From: Armatimonadota bacterium
Lineage (GTDB): Bacteria; Armatimonadota; Fimbriimonadia; Fimbriimonadales; Fimbriimonadaceae
Assembly (NCBI GenBank): GCA_027451905.1
Contig: DAIDHV010000010.1
Coordinates: forward strand, 1 to 64,000
DNA length: 64,000 bases
Direction of reading: 5' to 3'
Of this stretch, positions 45,324 to 53,982 are shown one piece after another (within the stretch, counting starts at the first letter, position 1; every line of letters begins with the position of its first letter). The position numbers and the translations under genes were made by a program. The notes below the pieces were generated by a model, which saw only the letters and a program-made list of their open reading frames with translations, searched no databases and was not told the DNA's origin.

Positions 45324-45641
45324 CTAACCCTTTTTTGCGGCTGGCTTCTTAAGCTCAGGGTCTTTGACTTTATCCTCGTTGATGGTGATGCGGTTAGAAT
45401 CGGTGAAAACGCAAAGGTTGACCGCGCTTGCCTTGCCTTCCTTCGTGTTCCGGTTGTATCCGTTCAATTTGCCTAGAATCTGCATGAGCCCAACATGGAG
45501 CTTGAGTGCTTCCTCGAATGAGAGCACAACATTGATTCCTTTGGGAGTTCCTTCAGGCAATGGTGGACTGAAGTGGTCAATCCGCACAGTTCCAAACGAA
45601 GACTTTGTTTTGATTTCTTTTGCCATAGTGAATTTTGGCAT
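45324..45641 (-). CDS. small conserved-looking protein at the end of the TcmP operon
   Basis: 105 residues. A basic start and a Lys/Pro-rich tail flank a central part with FEEALKLHVGLMQILGKLN and VNLCVFTDSNRITINEDK. The organisation is somewhat like DUF3467-type proteins, but I cannot confirm this. The gene starts 24 nt after the DUF5131 stop, so it is in the same operon. An internal ATG at 45626 is an alternative start. The function is unknown. Confidence 0.5.
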   Translation of the reverse strand: MPKFTMAKEIKTKSSFGTVRIDHFSPPLPEGTPKGINVVLSFEEALKLHVGLMQILGKLNGYNRNTKEGKASAVNLCVFTDSNRITINEDKVKDPELKKPAAKKG

Positions 45642-45665
45642 TCCTAATTAGGGCAAAGGCTCAGG

Positions 45666-46436
45666 CTAGGCTGACGCGACAGGTAGAGCCGTCAATTTGT
45701 TCGCGGGGGCTAAAGGAGCCCAACTCCGGTGCGTCGGAAACTCGTCGTAGGTCTTGCCGTCAAGCTCGCGCCCAGTTACGTGCTTGCGGACACCTCCCCA
45801 TTGCTTGAAGAAGAAGGCGACCTCTTGAGATTTGCAAGCCTCGTGGATCTCGCGCACCCACTCGGGCTTCATCGGGCGCGACTTCGGTCCAGACTCGCCG
45901 CCTGCGATAACCCAATGGATACCTTCCAAGTTTAGATTCGGAAGGGGGCCGATTAACGGTTCGCAAGACAGGAATCGAACGATGGCCGGGACGCTCCGAA
46001 GGTCATCGATCCGGTGCATGACATGTTCGTCCTCCACACTGACCCCCATCCATATGTTGTCGGTCCAGGTGAACTGGTCAGCGACGCTTGCGACTCGCTC
46101 GCTACGTTTGGTAAGGATCTGAAAGACGTGATCCGGACAATCATTCATCGTCTTGAAAACGCGCTGAACGAACTCGATTGGCACGTCCGGATGGAACAAG
46201 TCGCTCATCGAATTCACGAAGACAAGCCGTGGGCGTTTCCATTGTCGCGGCAAGTCCACCAAATCCTCATGCAGAGTGACCTTGAAGCCGTCCCGGTATC
46301 GCTCCATCCCCATTGCTTGAAGCCGCTTCGCCATTCGCTCGGCATAGCAGTGCTTGCACCCCTGGCTGACTTTTGTGCAGCCGGTCACGGGGTTCCAGGT
46401 CGTGTTCGTCCATTCGATTGAGGTTTCCTTAGGCAT
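45666..46436 (-). CDS. three-Cys-motif protein (DUF5131, phage Gp37/Gp68 family)
   Basis: 256 residues from the ATG at 46436, chosen because it overlaps the TcmP stop by 8 nt and begins MPKETSIEWTNTTWNPVTG, the family's N-terminus. The cysteine motif GCTKVSQGCKHCYAE (CX6CX2C) suggests a radical-SAM-like Fe-S site. Other blocks are FVNSMSDLFHPDVP, ILTKRSERV, WMGVSVEDE, CEPLIGPLPNLNL and VIAGGESGPKSRPM. The family occurs in phages and mobile islands with TcmP next door. The chemistry is unknown; a nucleic-acid modification is plausible. Confidence 0.9.
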   Translation of the reverse strand: MPKETSIEWTNTTWNPVTGCTKVSQGCKHCYAERMAKRLQAMGMERYRDGFKVTLHEDLVDLPRQWKRPRLVFVNSMSDLFHPDVPIEFVQRVFKTMNDCPDHVFQILTKRSERVASVADQFTWTDNIWMGVSVEDEHVMHRIDDLRSVPAIVRFLSCEPLIGPLPNLNLEGIHWVIAGGESGPKSRPMKPEWVREIHEACKSQEVAFFFKQWGGVRKHVTGRELDGKTYDEFPTHRSWAPLAPANKLTALPVASA

Positions 46437-47571
46437 TCTTGACTCCATTGAATCTGATTCCGGCCAATTTCGCATCTGGAAATTGACCCTTAGGAATGCT
46501 AAGGCCCGGTTTCGGCACTGCCGTGGCAAGGCCGCGTTCGGATGCGGGCTTTAGGATGCTTTTCTTGAACGTGAAGAAGGGAGTCTCGTTGAGAACCCAC
46601 TTTGTTACTTCAGCGAGTGAGACGGTTCGACCAGCGAAGTGATTCACCATCGGCTCAATCCAGAGCTCGGGCTGATCGAACCGAAAGAGCTGCTCTTGAC
46701 CGACGCACGAATCGTAAAACTTGAAGTCGCCAGTCTGGTCGATCTCCTTCATCACTTCCTTCATCTTCTCCAGGCCCTTCGCATTCTGGGATGCAAAGAT
46801 GAGGAAATAGTCGAGACGATTCGACGCCTCTCCAATTTCGAACGTGAAGGCATATTCGACGTTCGGGATTTTAAGCAAACACTGCTTATACAGGCGGGCG
46901 CACGCTAGGCACCGCCCGCGATGATCCATCTTGTCCCAGGCAATCGACTTCCAAATATCGCTTCCGAAGATCGCGGTCAAGAGCCGGTCAGCGTCTGCCG
47001 CTTGACCTGCGCTCCATATCCGGGCCACACCGTCTGCATCGAAGTTGATGATCACTTCGCTTGTCTTGGAGGAGAGAATCTCCTTGATCGTCTTGAATGG
47101 TGCTCCGGTTGCGCCGAACGGATCAACAAACACGAGCAGCGGAGCACTCGTGACGAAGGCACTTCCAAATTTGGTCTTGGCTGCATTGATGCCAGAAACG
47201 AAGTCGGTGCATTGGTGCTCTACTCGGACTCCAGAAGGGATTTCGAGTTGGGAACACAGGCCGCCAAGGTGGTTGCATCGCTTGTCGTCCTTCTCGATAA
47301 AGAGCAGACGAGCCCCACCTGCTTGCCAAGGATTTGCCCGCTCTATGGCGTCCTTGAATGCTTGGATCGCAGCGAGTGGACTACCCTCGCCGTGGTTCTT
47401 GTACTCGCCGGGACCAGCGAAACCGTCGATGTACGTGAGAGGAACTCCTCGAAACGTCTGCCCAAGGATCATCGCCCATCGAAGGGCGTAACGCTTCACG
47501 ATCTCTATCTTGGCGATCGTGTGATGCTCAGCGGGCCAGATCACGTCCTTTGGATTCGCACTCACTGGCAC
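46429..47571 (-). CDS. tcmP: three-Cys-motif partner protein TcmP
   Basis: 380 residues. TcmP signatures: EHHTIAKIEIVKRYALRWA, YIDGFAGPGEYKN followed by GEGSPLAAI (methyltransferase-like glycine loop), LLFIEKDDKRCNHL and LLVFVDPFGATG. The fold looks like a Rossmann SAM-dependent enzyme. It is the named partner of the radical-SAM-like three-Cys protein, and the two reading frames overlap by 8 nt. It stands between that gene and a HerA-like ATPase fragment. A role in DNA/RNA modification or defence is inference from context. Confidence 0.88.
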   Translation of the reverse strand: MPVSANPKDVIWPAEHHTIAKIEIVKRYALRWAMILGQTFRGVPLTYIDGFAGPGEYKNHGEGSPLAAIQAFKDAIERANPWQAGGARLLFIEKDDKRCNHLGGLCSQLEIPSGVRVEHQCTDFVSGINAAKTKFGSAFVTSAPLLVFVDPFGATGAPFKTIKEILSSKTSEVIINFDADGVARIWSAGQAADADRLLTAIFGSDIWKSIAWDKMDHRGRCLACARLYKQCLLKIPNVEYAFTFEIGEASNRLDYFLIFASQNAKGLEKMKEVMKEIDQTGDFKFYDSCVGQEQLFRFDQPELWIEPMVNHFAGRTVSLAEVTKWVLNETPFFTFKKSILKPASERGLATAVPKPGLSIPKGQFPDAKLAGIRFNGVKNA

Positions 47572-47619
47572 AGTATACTCCCGTCTACGTACTATCCAGT
47601 TCAGGACCGGCTTTGTCCT

Positions 47620-48735
47620 TCACCAGGAGTCTTGATAGCGCGGGCCTGTTGATTCTGGAGCCTGCTCAGGCGGTTGAATCTGAAGCGAAACTGGAATCGG
47701 AAAGTCGATTCCGATCAAGACCGCTTGTCCAGCTGAAAGGGTTGGAATGAAGGATGCGGCTGAACGGTCAAGATCACCCGCCGCCTTCTCGACCATTTCT
47801 CTGTCCTCCGGGTTGGTTAGGCGATGAACGAGAAATGTTCCCATCTGGCTGAGAATGCCCTGCCCAATATCCCGTGGACGTTGCGTAGCCAGGCAAACGG
47901 TGAGACCATATTTTCGCCCTTCCTTTGCAATTAGCTCGAATGCGTCAAGCGGAAACCGGCTGAAATCGTCGCCGACAGTTCGGCCTATGAACTGATGGGC
48001 TTCGTCTAGCACCACTATAAGCGGCTTGCTCGTGAACTTCTTGAGACGAGCCAGAACAAGGAGCGTCCTTCCGACGGCATTCACAAATATCTCTCGAAGG
48101 TGATTCGAAAACGAGAGGTTCTTCAAGGAGAGAACCAAGATAGTCTTGTCTTCTCTATCGAGGAAGCTTTTCAACGACGAAGCAATCAAATCGGTTTTCT
48201 CTGCCACTCGAAAGAGGCAGGCGTGCTCCGCTGAAGCTACATGTTGCTCGACTCGGAGAATCAGAGTCGTACAGTAACCTTGTTCGCCAGGGTTCACGTC
48301 TCCGTACTTGCTGCCATCATACCTGTCTGTTGGATAGCAGCATTCAAGATTGATTTGATCTGCGATTCTGTTAGCCGCGAACTCGCTCCCAGTTCTGTCC
48401 AGGCGTTCGCCAAGGATCCGAACGGCCGTCTCGTAGAGGTCTCGTTTCTTTCCTGCCTTCGATATGACACCGTTATTGCACCAGGATGAAAGCTTTGCAA
48501 GTTCATCCCAGTCTTCTTTCTCCAAGTTCATTTTTTCGGGTCTATCCCCAGACCTCTCCACCCAATGGGCAACCTTCAAAGACTTTATTGCCGACCTAAG
48601 CCTTGGCTGCTGATTCTGAGGGCTTGGCGTGAACAGAGCAAAGAAGTCCTCTTCGGTAAGATGCTTGCGGGGCAGGGCAACCTCTACGGAACCTCTTGCT
48701 GACGCTTCGTCATCTTTGTTCACGTGCACGTGCAT
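47620..48735 (-). pseudogene. HerA-like (DUF87) ATPase, 5'-truncated
   Basis: 371 codons matching only the C-terminal part of HerA/DUF87 ATPases: RLRSAIKSLKVAHWVE, ILVLSLKNLSFSNHLRE, Walker B VVLDEAHQFIG, VCLATQRPRDIGQGILSQ (arginine-finger region) and RLTNPEDREMVEKAAGD. The N-terminal barrel, the Walker A GxGKS and the DPHGEY block are missing. An in-frame TGA lies a few codons before the ATG, and gatB ends only 96 bp upstream, so there is no room for them. The frame is otherwise open. It is probably a fragment cut at the island boundary, unless a shortened protein is still made. Confidence 0.8.
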
Positions 48736-48831
48736 GACGTGATCTCGCTGTTCGCCAGGTGATCATCGCCATTAGCGGTGTGGCTAGGGCCTGAGTGCGG
48801 CGAGTCCTGCATCAATTTCGACAACGAGATT

Positions 48832-50277
48832 TTACGTCTCTAAGGCAGATTTCACGGCTTGCTGGACCATGGGAGGGTTGGCGCGTCCCTGAGTTTCTTT
48901 CATAACCTGCCCTACCAAAAAACCAATGACGTTGGTTTGACCCGATTTATACTTCGCCACGATGTCGGGGTGGGCACCTAACACTTTTTGGACCGCCGCG
49001 TCTATAGCACCGGAGTCGGAAATTTGAGTTGCACCTGATTCTGCAACCAGATCGGAAGGAAGCCGTCCGCTTTGGAAGCTCTCTGCGAACACGGATTTGG
49101 CAGTTTTACCGTTGATCGAGCCAGATGACAAGAGCTTAAGCAAGTCTAAAATGTGGGATGGTCGGATCTTGGTTTCGGTAATGGATTGGCCGCTTTCGTT
49201 GAGCAGCTTTGCGAGTTCGCCGGTCATCCAGTTGCAAACAAGTTTGGGATCTCCGCCCATTGCCACCGTTTCTTCAAAATAAGCAGCAAGCTCTTTTTCG
49301 CTGGTCAGCACTCCCGCGTCATAAGGGCTAAGGCCCAGGCTCGACTGGTATCGTTCTCTTTTCACGTGGGGCAGCTCGGGCAAAGAGGCTCGCAATTCTT
49401 CGATGAAGGCTTCTTCAAATTCCATCGGCACCAAGTCCGGATCAGGGAAGTAGCGGTAGTCATTTTCAGCTTCTTTGATCCTCATGCTGTAGCTAGCTTC
49501 TTTGGCTTCATTCCAGCCCCTGGTTTCTTGCACCACTCTTTCACCGGCCTCAATGGTGGCAATCTGCCTTCTGACCTCAAAAGCAACTCCTAGGCTCACG
49601 CTTTTGAACGAGTTCAGGTTCTTGAGCTCAGTTTTGTTGCCCAGCTTTTCATCGGTCTCTTTTCGGACGGAGATATTGGGTTCGCAACGCAGTGACCCTT
49701 CCTCCATTTTGCCATCACACACTCCTAAGTAAATAAGGATTTGGCGGAGGGTTGCCAGATACTCCTTGGCTTGCTCGGGGTTCGTGATGTCGGGTGGAAA
49801 ATCGGTGACGACTTCCATCAAGGGAACTCCAGCCCGATTGTAGTCAACTCCGCTTCCTCCGCCGGGCAGGTGGATCAGCTTTCCGGTGTCTTCTTCTAGG
49901 TGGACGCGCCTGATTCTCACGCGATGAAGCGTCCCATCTTGCATCGGCACATCAAGGTAGCCGTGGTATCCAATCGGGTTTGTTTCTTCGTACTGGCTAA
50001 CCTGATATCCCTTTGGCAAATCTGGATAAAAGTAATTCTTGCGATGAAAAATAGAGTGCATCGCAATTTTGCAATTGAGGGCAAGAGCGGTTCTTAAAAC
50101 CGCAATGACGGCTGCCTTATTGGGTTTGGGCAACGTACCTGGCAGTCCTAAACAGATGGGGCAAACGCGCGTGTTGGGCTCACCACCAAATGCGACAGGG
50201 CATCGGCAGAACATCTTAGAATTGGTTGAAAGTTCAGCATGAACTTCCATCCCCACGCTGGCTAAATAGGATGCCAT
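48832..50277 (-). CDS. gatB: Asp/Glu-tRNA(Asn/Gln) amidotransferase subunit B
   Basis: 481 residues. GatB motifs: [86 protein letters not shown] and the C-terminal YqeY-like tail with [13 protein letters not shown]. It transamidates misacylated Glu-tRNA(Gln) or Asp-tRNA(Asn) with GatA and GatC, which are not in the window. It is the first conserved gene to the right of the island. Confidence 0.97.
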   Translation of the reverse strand: MASYLASVGMEVHAELSTNSKMFCRCPVAFGGEPNTRVCPICLGLPGTLPKPNKAAVIAVLRTALALNCKIAMHSIFHRKNYFYPDLPKGYQVSQYEETNPIGYHGYLDVPMQDGTLHRVRIRRVHLEEDTGKLIHLPGGGSGVDYNRAGVPLMEVVTDFPPDITNPEQAKEYLATLRQILIYLGVCDGKMEEGSLRCEPNISVRKETDEKLGNKTELKNLNSFKSVSLGVAFEVRRQIATIEAGERVVQETRGWNEAKEASYSMRIKEAENDYRYFPDPDLVPMEFEEAFIEELRASLPELPHVKRERYQSSLGLSPYDAGVLTSEKELAAYFEETVAMGGDPKLVCNWMTGELAKLLNESGQSITETKIRPSHILDLLKLLSSGSINGKTAKSVFAESFQSGRLPSDLVAESGATQISDSGAIDAAVQKVLGAHPDIVAKYKSGQTNVIGFLVGQVMKETQGRANPPMVQQAVKSALET

Positions 50278-50758
50278 CCACCTTGAAGTTTACCGAGCCA
50301 GCCATGAACTTGATTTTCCCTTTCTACGCAGGCCATCCTGGTCATGACCAAGTACGGATCTCAAATTGCCAATCCTAGACAAAAAGTTGAAGAAGGTGGC
50401 GCCGAGTTAGCGGGGTCGGAAGGGGAAGATTATTTCCTGGTTGGGGAATTGACCTCCCTTCCTTTCCACCTTGTTGGAGAGGAGGCGCTAGGGGAGGAGA
50501 GCAAAATTTGAACCTAGATTCCCTCCGTCTCACTCCTGCCACTACCCCGCCCCCCCGTTTTAACGGGGGTGCACCCCTCCAGCTGAAGGGAATGGATATC
50601 TGCTCTCCATCCCCGACCCTTCCTCTCAACGCTTCGCGATGAAAGGAAGGGAGCCTAAAATTCCCCTCCTCTCCAACAAGTCGGATACATTGACAACATC
50701 TCCTGCCCTCCCGAGCAAAGCAAAGCAGGATCAATTGGCTGTTGAGGTACCGGTGGGA
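50278..50758. repeat. 481-bp intergenic region with C/G-rich inverted repeats
   Basis: It holds CCCCCGTT-TT-AACGGGGG (50552-50569), the palindrome GGGGTGCACCCC (50566-50577), and two widely spaced inverted pairs: TTGTTGGAGAGGAGG (50471-50485) with 50665-50679, and TCCCTTCCTTTC (50455-50466) with 50641-50652. An open frame (50375-50734, minus) across it is simple repeat translation. It looks like a dispersed intergenic element; a related stretch is at 43854-44029. Confidence 0.55.
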
Positions 50759-51742
50759 TTAGGAGCTTACGGCTTCTGCTTCCGAGTGAGCGGGAGGAAG
50801 AACCTTGCGGGCTCCAACGCCCTTAAACCGAAAACAAGGAACTTTTTGAAGCTGTTCGGCGAGGTCCTTTCGTCTTGGAAAGAGAATTTCTGGCTCAAAG
50901 TGGCCCAAATCAAGAGTTTCTAAATAGCTCAATTCATCTCGGCTAAAGGCAAGCAACTGGCTCAGAGCGGTTTGAGCACGGCTGATCAGCCCTACAGTGC
51001 GCACCGATTCCCCCATTTTCATAGCCGGTAACAGGCCACCATCCACCTCACGTTGACCAACAAAGCTAAGCCGATTTGGAGAATAGGAAAGAAGCGGCTT
51101 TGGAAGTGAGCTTCCCACAAGCGCAAACATTTTCTTCATGTCGGCACTCGCCCATTCCGCTCCAAAGCGGTCAGCAAGCAGAATCAAGTCTTGCATCGCC
51201 TTAGCGCTAACGTTGCCAAGCGCGTCTTTGGCTACATAGGCGGCGTGCTCGATTGGGTCCAGAGTTAAGGCATTAAAAGCGCCGTTGCCAAGCGGAGTCC
51301 AAGCCACTTTGCGGATTGTTGGGTTAATGGCGGTTCTTTCTGCCCAGTTGATATCTACAAAAACGTTCTCTTCTTGCCGCAAATTGTTCTGCCAGTAAAA
51401 AGAAAAAGTTGTTCGGTCCTGAAAGTCTTTGAGGCCAATGCTAAGCCCAAATTCTTTGCCAATCAGGTTAATGCGGGCTAAAGATTCACCGCGGTCGGCT
51501 ACAAACTGCTTCCAAGTATTGTCTCCAACATAATGCAAGGCAAGGGTCTGGGGTAGCCGCACTGGGCTTGCTCCCAACAAATGGACAGCTGCCTCGCCGC
51601 GAATGGCAAACCGAGATTCCAAAAAGGGATCCAAAGTGATTTCACCAAGAACATCAGTTAAAACTGCACATTTCGCCAAGGCTGATGGGCGAAACCCAGT
51701 CTTTTCGGACCAAGATTCTATGGTGTTGAGTTCAAATCGCAT
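50759..51742 (-). CDS. AbiEii-type nucleotidyltransferase-like protein with degenerate active site
   Basis: 327 residues. The first 200 follow the AbiEii/AbiGii layout: LDPFLESRFAIRGEAAVHLL where active members have an RGGTAL loop, LPQTLALHYVG where they have S-x-D-x-D, then EENVFVDINWAERTAINP and PIEHAAYVAKDALGNVSAK. The GG-T/S and D-x-D catalytic elements are replaced, so nucleotidyl transfer is unlikely. No AbiEi-like antitoxin is adjacent. The match is by eye; it could be a retired toxin or a binding protein. It lies 180 bp downstream of glcF. Confidence 0.55.
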   Translation of the reverse strand: MRFELNTIESWSEKTGFRPSALAKCAVLTDVLGEITLDPFLESRFAIRGEAAVHLLGASPVRLPQTLALHYVGDNTWKQFVADRGESLARINLIGKEFGLSIGLKDFQDRTTFSFYWQNNLRQEENVFVDINWAERTAINPTIRKVAWTPLGNGAFNALTLDPIEHAAYVAKDALGNVSAKAMQDLILLADRFGAEWASADMKKMFALVGSSLPKPLLSYSPNRLSFVGQREVDGGLLPAMKMGESVRTVGLISRAQTALSQLLAFSRDELSYLETLDLGHFEPEILFPRRKDLAEQLQKVPCFRFKGVGARKVLPPAHSEAEAVSS

Positions 51743-51922
51743 TTAGATCAATGCGGCTTTTTCCGCCTTTAGTAAAACAGTTATCGGTACTTAGAAGTTC
51801 ACTCAGTATAGCCAAGTTACCAGGTTCTTATTTGCATTTGAACCTAAATGAATGTGAATTCTTAATAAGACTCAAGCCACCCCATAGCTTGTTCCCAAAC
51901 GCTAGAGAGTGAGTTTGAAGGC

Positions 51923-53140
51923 TTACAGAAACTCTTGCAGTCCAATAAAGCTGGCCTCTAAAAACTCGGCAATGTGAAGAACCTGAATCCGATCTTTGTG
52001 CCTCTGGCGGACACCCTGTGCAATCCAGGCATGGCATCCAGGGTTGCCAAGAACGATGATTTCCGCGTGGGAATCTTCAATATGATCTACCTTGCGGTCC
52101 AACAAATCTTTTGATAATTTAGGTTGAGTGAAATTATAGACACCCGCGCTTCCGCAGCATGTGTCCGATTCAGGCAACTCAAGATATTGGATGTCGGGGA
52201 CGGCGCGAATGAGGGCCCTTGGATCTTCTTTGCTTTTTTGGCCGTGAGCCAAGTGGCACGCGTCATGATAGGTTGTTGGCTTAAAATCCACCCCCTTTGA
52301 ACTGGCAAGCACGGCTTCTAAGCCTTGCTTTCTGAGGAAGGTGCTGATGTCAACGCATCGAGCGGCAAACTCTTTTCCGCGGGGACCCAAAAGGTCTTGG
52401 TAGTGGGTCATGGTGCTGCCGCATCCTGCCGAATTCACAATGACGGGGCTAGAGCCAGGCATCGACGCAATCAAGGCATCGGCTTTGGCACGGGCCTCAC
52501 TCAGATAGCCATTGTGGGCATCCATGGAGCCGCAGCAGCCCTGTTGAACAGTCTTGACCGTATAGCCGACCCTCCGCAGAAGCCTTTTGCTTGCTTCGTG
52601 AACGCGGGGGTAAAGCACCCTCATCGCGCAGCCTTCCAGAAAATAGACTTCACCCAAAACCGCGGGCAAATCTCGATCCTTAAGAGGGGGCAGTTTATTA
52701 GATTGGATATGAGGCAATTCTGCCTGAGAAGGGCTGCCGTCTTCAGAAACATCCAAAAACTTGGGCAATTTGCCCTTTGGTAGAACTTTTCCAAGGCTTA
52801 TGGCAGCCTTGAAAGGACCCGGCGATGTGGTGAGGTGGATTAAGTTTTTTAGCTTATGGTTTGGCTTTTTAGCGTTGATTTGCTCTCGAGCCAGCTCAAG
52901 GATTTGGCCATAATGGACTCCGCTGGGGCACGAAGTTTCGCAGGCAAGGCAGCCAAGGCACCGATCAAAATGGGGCTGAACATCTTGCCAATCAATTTTG
53001 CCAGCTTCTGCGCTCCTTGCTAGGTAAATTCTGCCCCGAGGGGATTCAAGTTCGCTTCCAGTGACTTGAAAAGTCGGGCAATCTTCTAGGCAAAACCCGC
53101 ACCGAATGCAGTGGACAGCAAGTTCTTCTAGCTGCTTCAT
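51923..53140 (-). CDS. glcF: glycolate oxidase iron-sulfur subunit
   Basis: 405 residues. Two 4Fe-4S ferredoxin motifs (CIRCGFCLEDCPTF and CLGCLACETSCPSG) lie in the first 70 residues, then two CCG (cysteine-rich) domains: EGCAMRVLYPRVHEASKRLL ... GCCGSMDAHNG and YHDACHLAHGQ ... SDTCCGSAGVYN. It passes electrons from the flavin subunits to the membrane quinone pool. The start overlaps the glcE end by 4 nt. It is the last gene of glcDEF. Confidence 0.95.
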   Translation of the reverse strand: MKQLEELAVHCIRCGFCLEDCPTFQVTGSELESPRGRIYLARSAEAGKIDWQDVQPHFDRCLGCLACETSCPSGVHYGQILELAREQINAKKPNHKLKNLIHLTTSPGPFKAAISLGKVLPKGKLPKFLDVSEDGSPSQAELPHIQSNKLPPLKDRDLPAVLGEVYFLEGCAMRVLYPRVHEASKRLLRRVGYTVKTVQQGCCGSMDAHNGYLSEARAKADALIASMPGSSPVIVNSAGCGSTMTHYQDLLGPRGKEFAARCVDISTFLRKQGLEAVLASSKGVDFKPTTYHDACHLAHGQKSKEDPRALIRAVPDIQYLELPESDTCCGSAGVYNFTQPKLSKDLLDRKVDHIEDSHAEIIVLGNPGCHAWIAQGVRQRHKDRIQVLHIAEFLEASFIGLQEFL

Positions 53141-53982
53141 AGCGGAAACCTCAATGGAAATTGATTGCGTCCAAATTGTAATTCAGGGTCTATCATTTTC
53201 TTGATTTTCTTCCAGAAGATTTCTTGATCTTTTTCGAGCGGTTCTAGGTTCTTAGGGCCGAAGCCCTTACCAATTATCCAATCTCCCGGAAACCGCTTGA
53301 GTGCGTCTAAATTCGTGTTTGGCAGGCAAAGGGTCGCTGAAGCGGCATCAAAGGGTGCGTTCTTGTAAAAGGGTAGGGCCTCTGCCTGAGAGCGGAGCAC
53401 CCGCTGATAGATCAAGGATTCTGGGGCTTCATCCAACCCCTTGCAGTGGGCGGCAGGCAGGGCTCTAATTGGGTAAGTGCGCAAAATAACGGTTGCGATA
53501 ACGCCAAGGCTCCCTCTTGTTCCTGCTATAAATCGTTGAAAATCAAAGCCAGCCACATTCTTAACAGCAGAGGTGCCGGCCTTGGCAAGGCTTCCTCCTG
53601 GCAAGACAATTTGGATGCCTAGAATCCAATCTTGCCATGAACCGCACTGAGATTGGAGCCGATGGGGAAGATTTAATGAAATGGCACCCCCAATCGAGGC
53701 ATCAACTGGTTCAAATGGTAACCAAGGCAGGCACTGGCCTCGTTTGCCAAGCTCAATTTGGAGGGCTTCCACCGAAAGCCCCGCTTCAACTTCGCAAATT
53801 TGGTCAGCGGGCTCAATACGGAGAATGCGATTTAGGGCCTTAGTTGAAAGCCTTTCCCCATCTGGGTCTTCGCAGCGATAACCCTGGTGAAGGTCCAACC
53901 CAGTTATAAACAGGCGTGACCTTGCGGATGCAATTTCAACAATTTGGGCGACGGTTGTTGGCTCATGAACCTCGGTTACCAT
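53137..53982 (-). CDS. glcE: glycolate oxidase FAD-binding subunit
   Basis: 281 residues, shorter than the roughly 350 typical of GlcE. PCMH-type FAD domain with EVEAGLSVEALQIELGKRGQ, DASIGGAISLNLPH and VKNVAGFDFQRFIAGTRGSL. The C-terminus ends soon after the FAD part, so the substrate cap is reduced. It overlaps glcD by 7 nt and glcF by 4 nt. Confidence 0.9.
   Translation of the reverse strand: MVTEVHEPTTVAQIVEIASARSRLFITGLDLHQGYRCEDPDGERLSTKALNRILRIEPADQICEVEAGLSVEALQIELGKRGQCLPWLPFEPVDASIGGAISLNLPHRLQSQCGSWQDWILGIQIVLPGGSLAKAGTSAVKNVAGFDFQRFIAGTRGSLGVIATVILRTYPIRALPAAHCKGLDEAPESLIYQRVLRSQAEALPFYKNAPFDAASATLCLPNTNLDALKRFPGDWIIGKGFGPKNLEPLEKDQEIFWKKIKKMIDPELQFGRNQFPLRFPL

Noticed and set aside
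50375-50734. 119-residue open frame downstream of gatB
   Set aside because: Its translation is Gly/Arg/Pro repeats from inverted-repeat DNA, typical of spurious frames.
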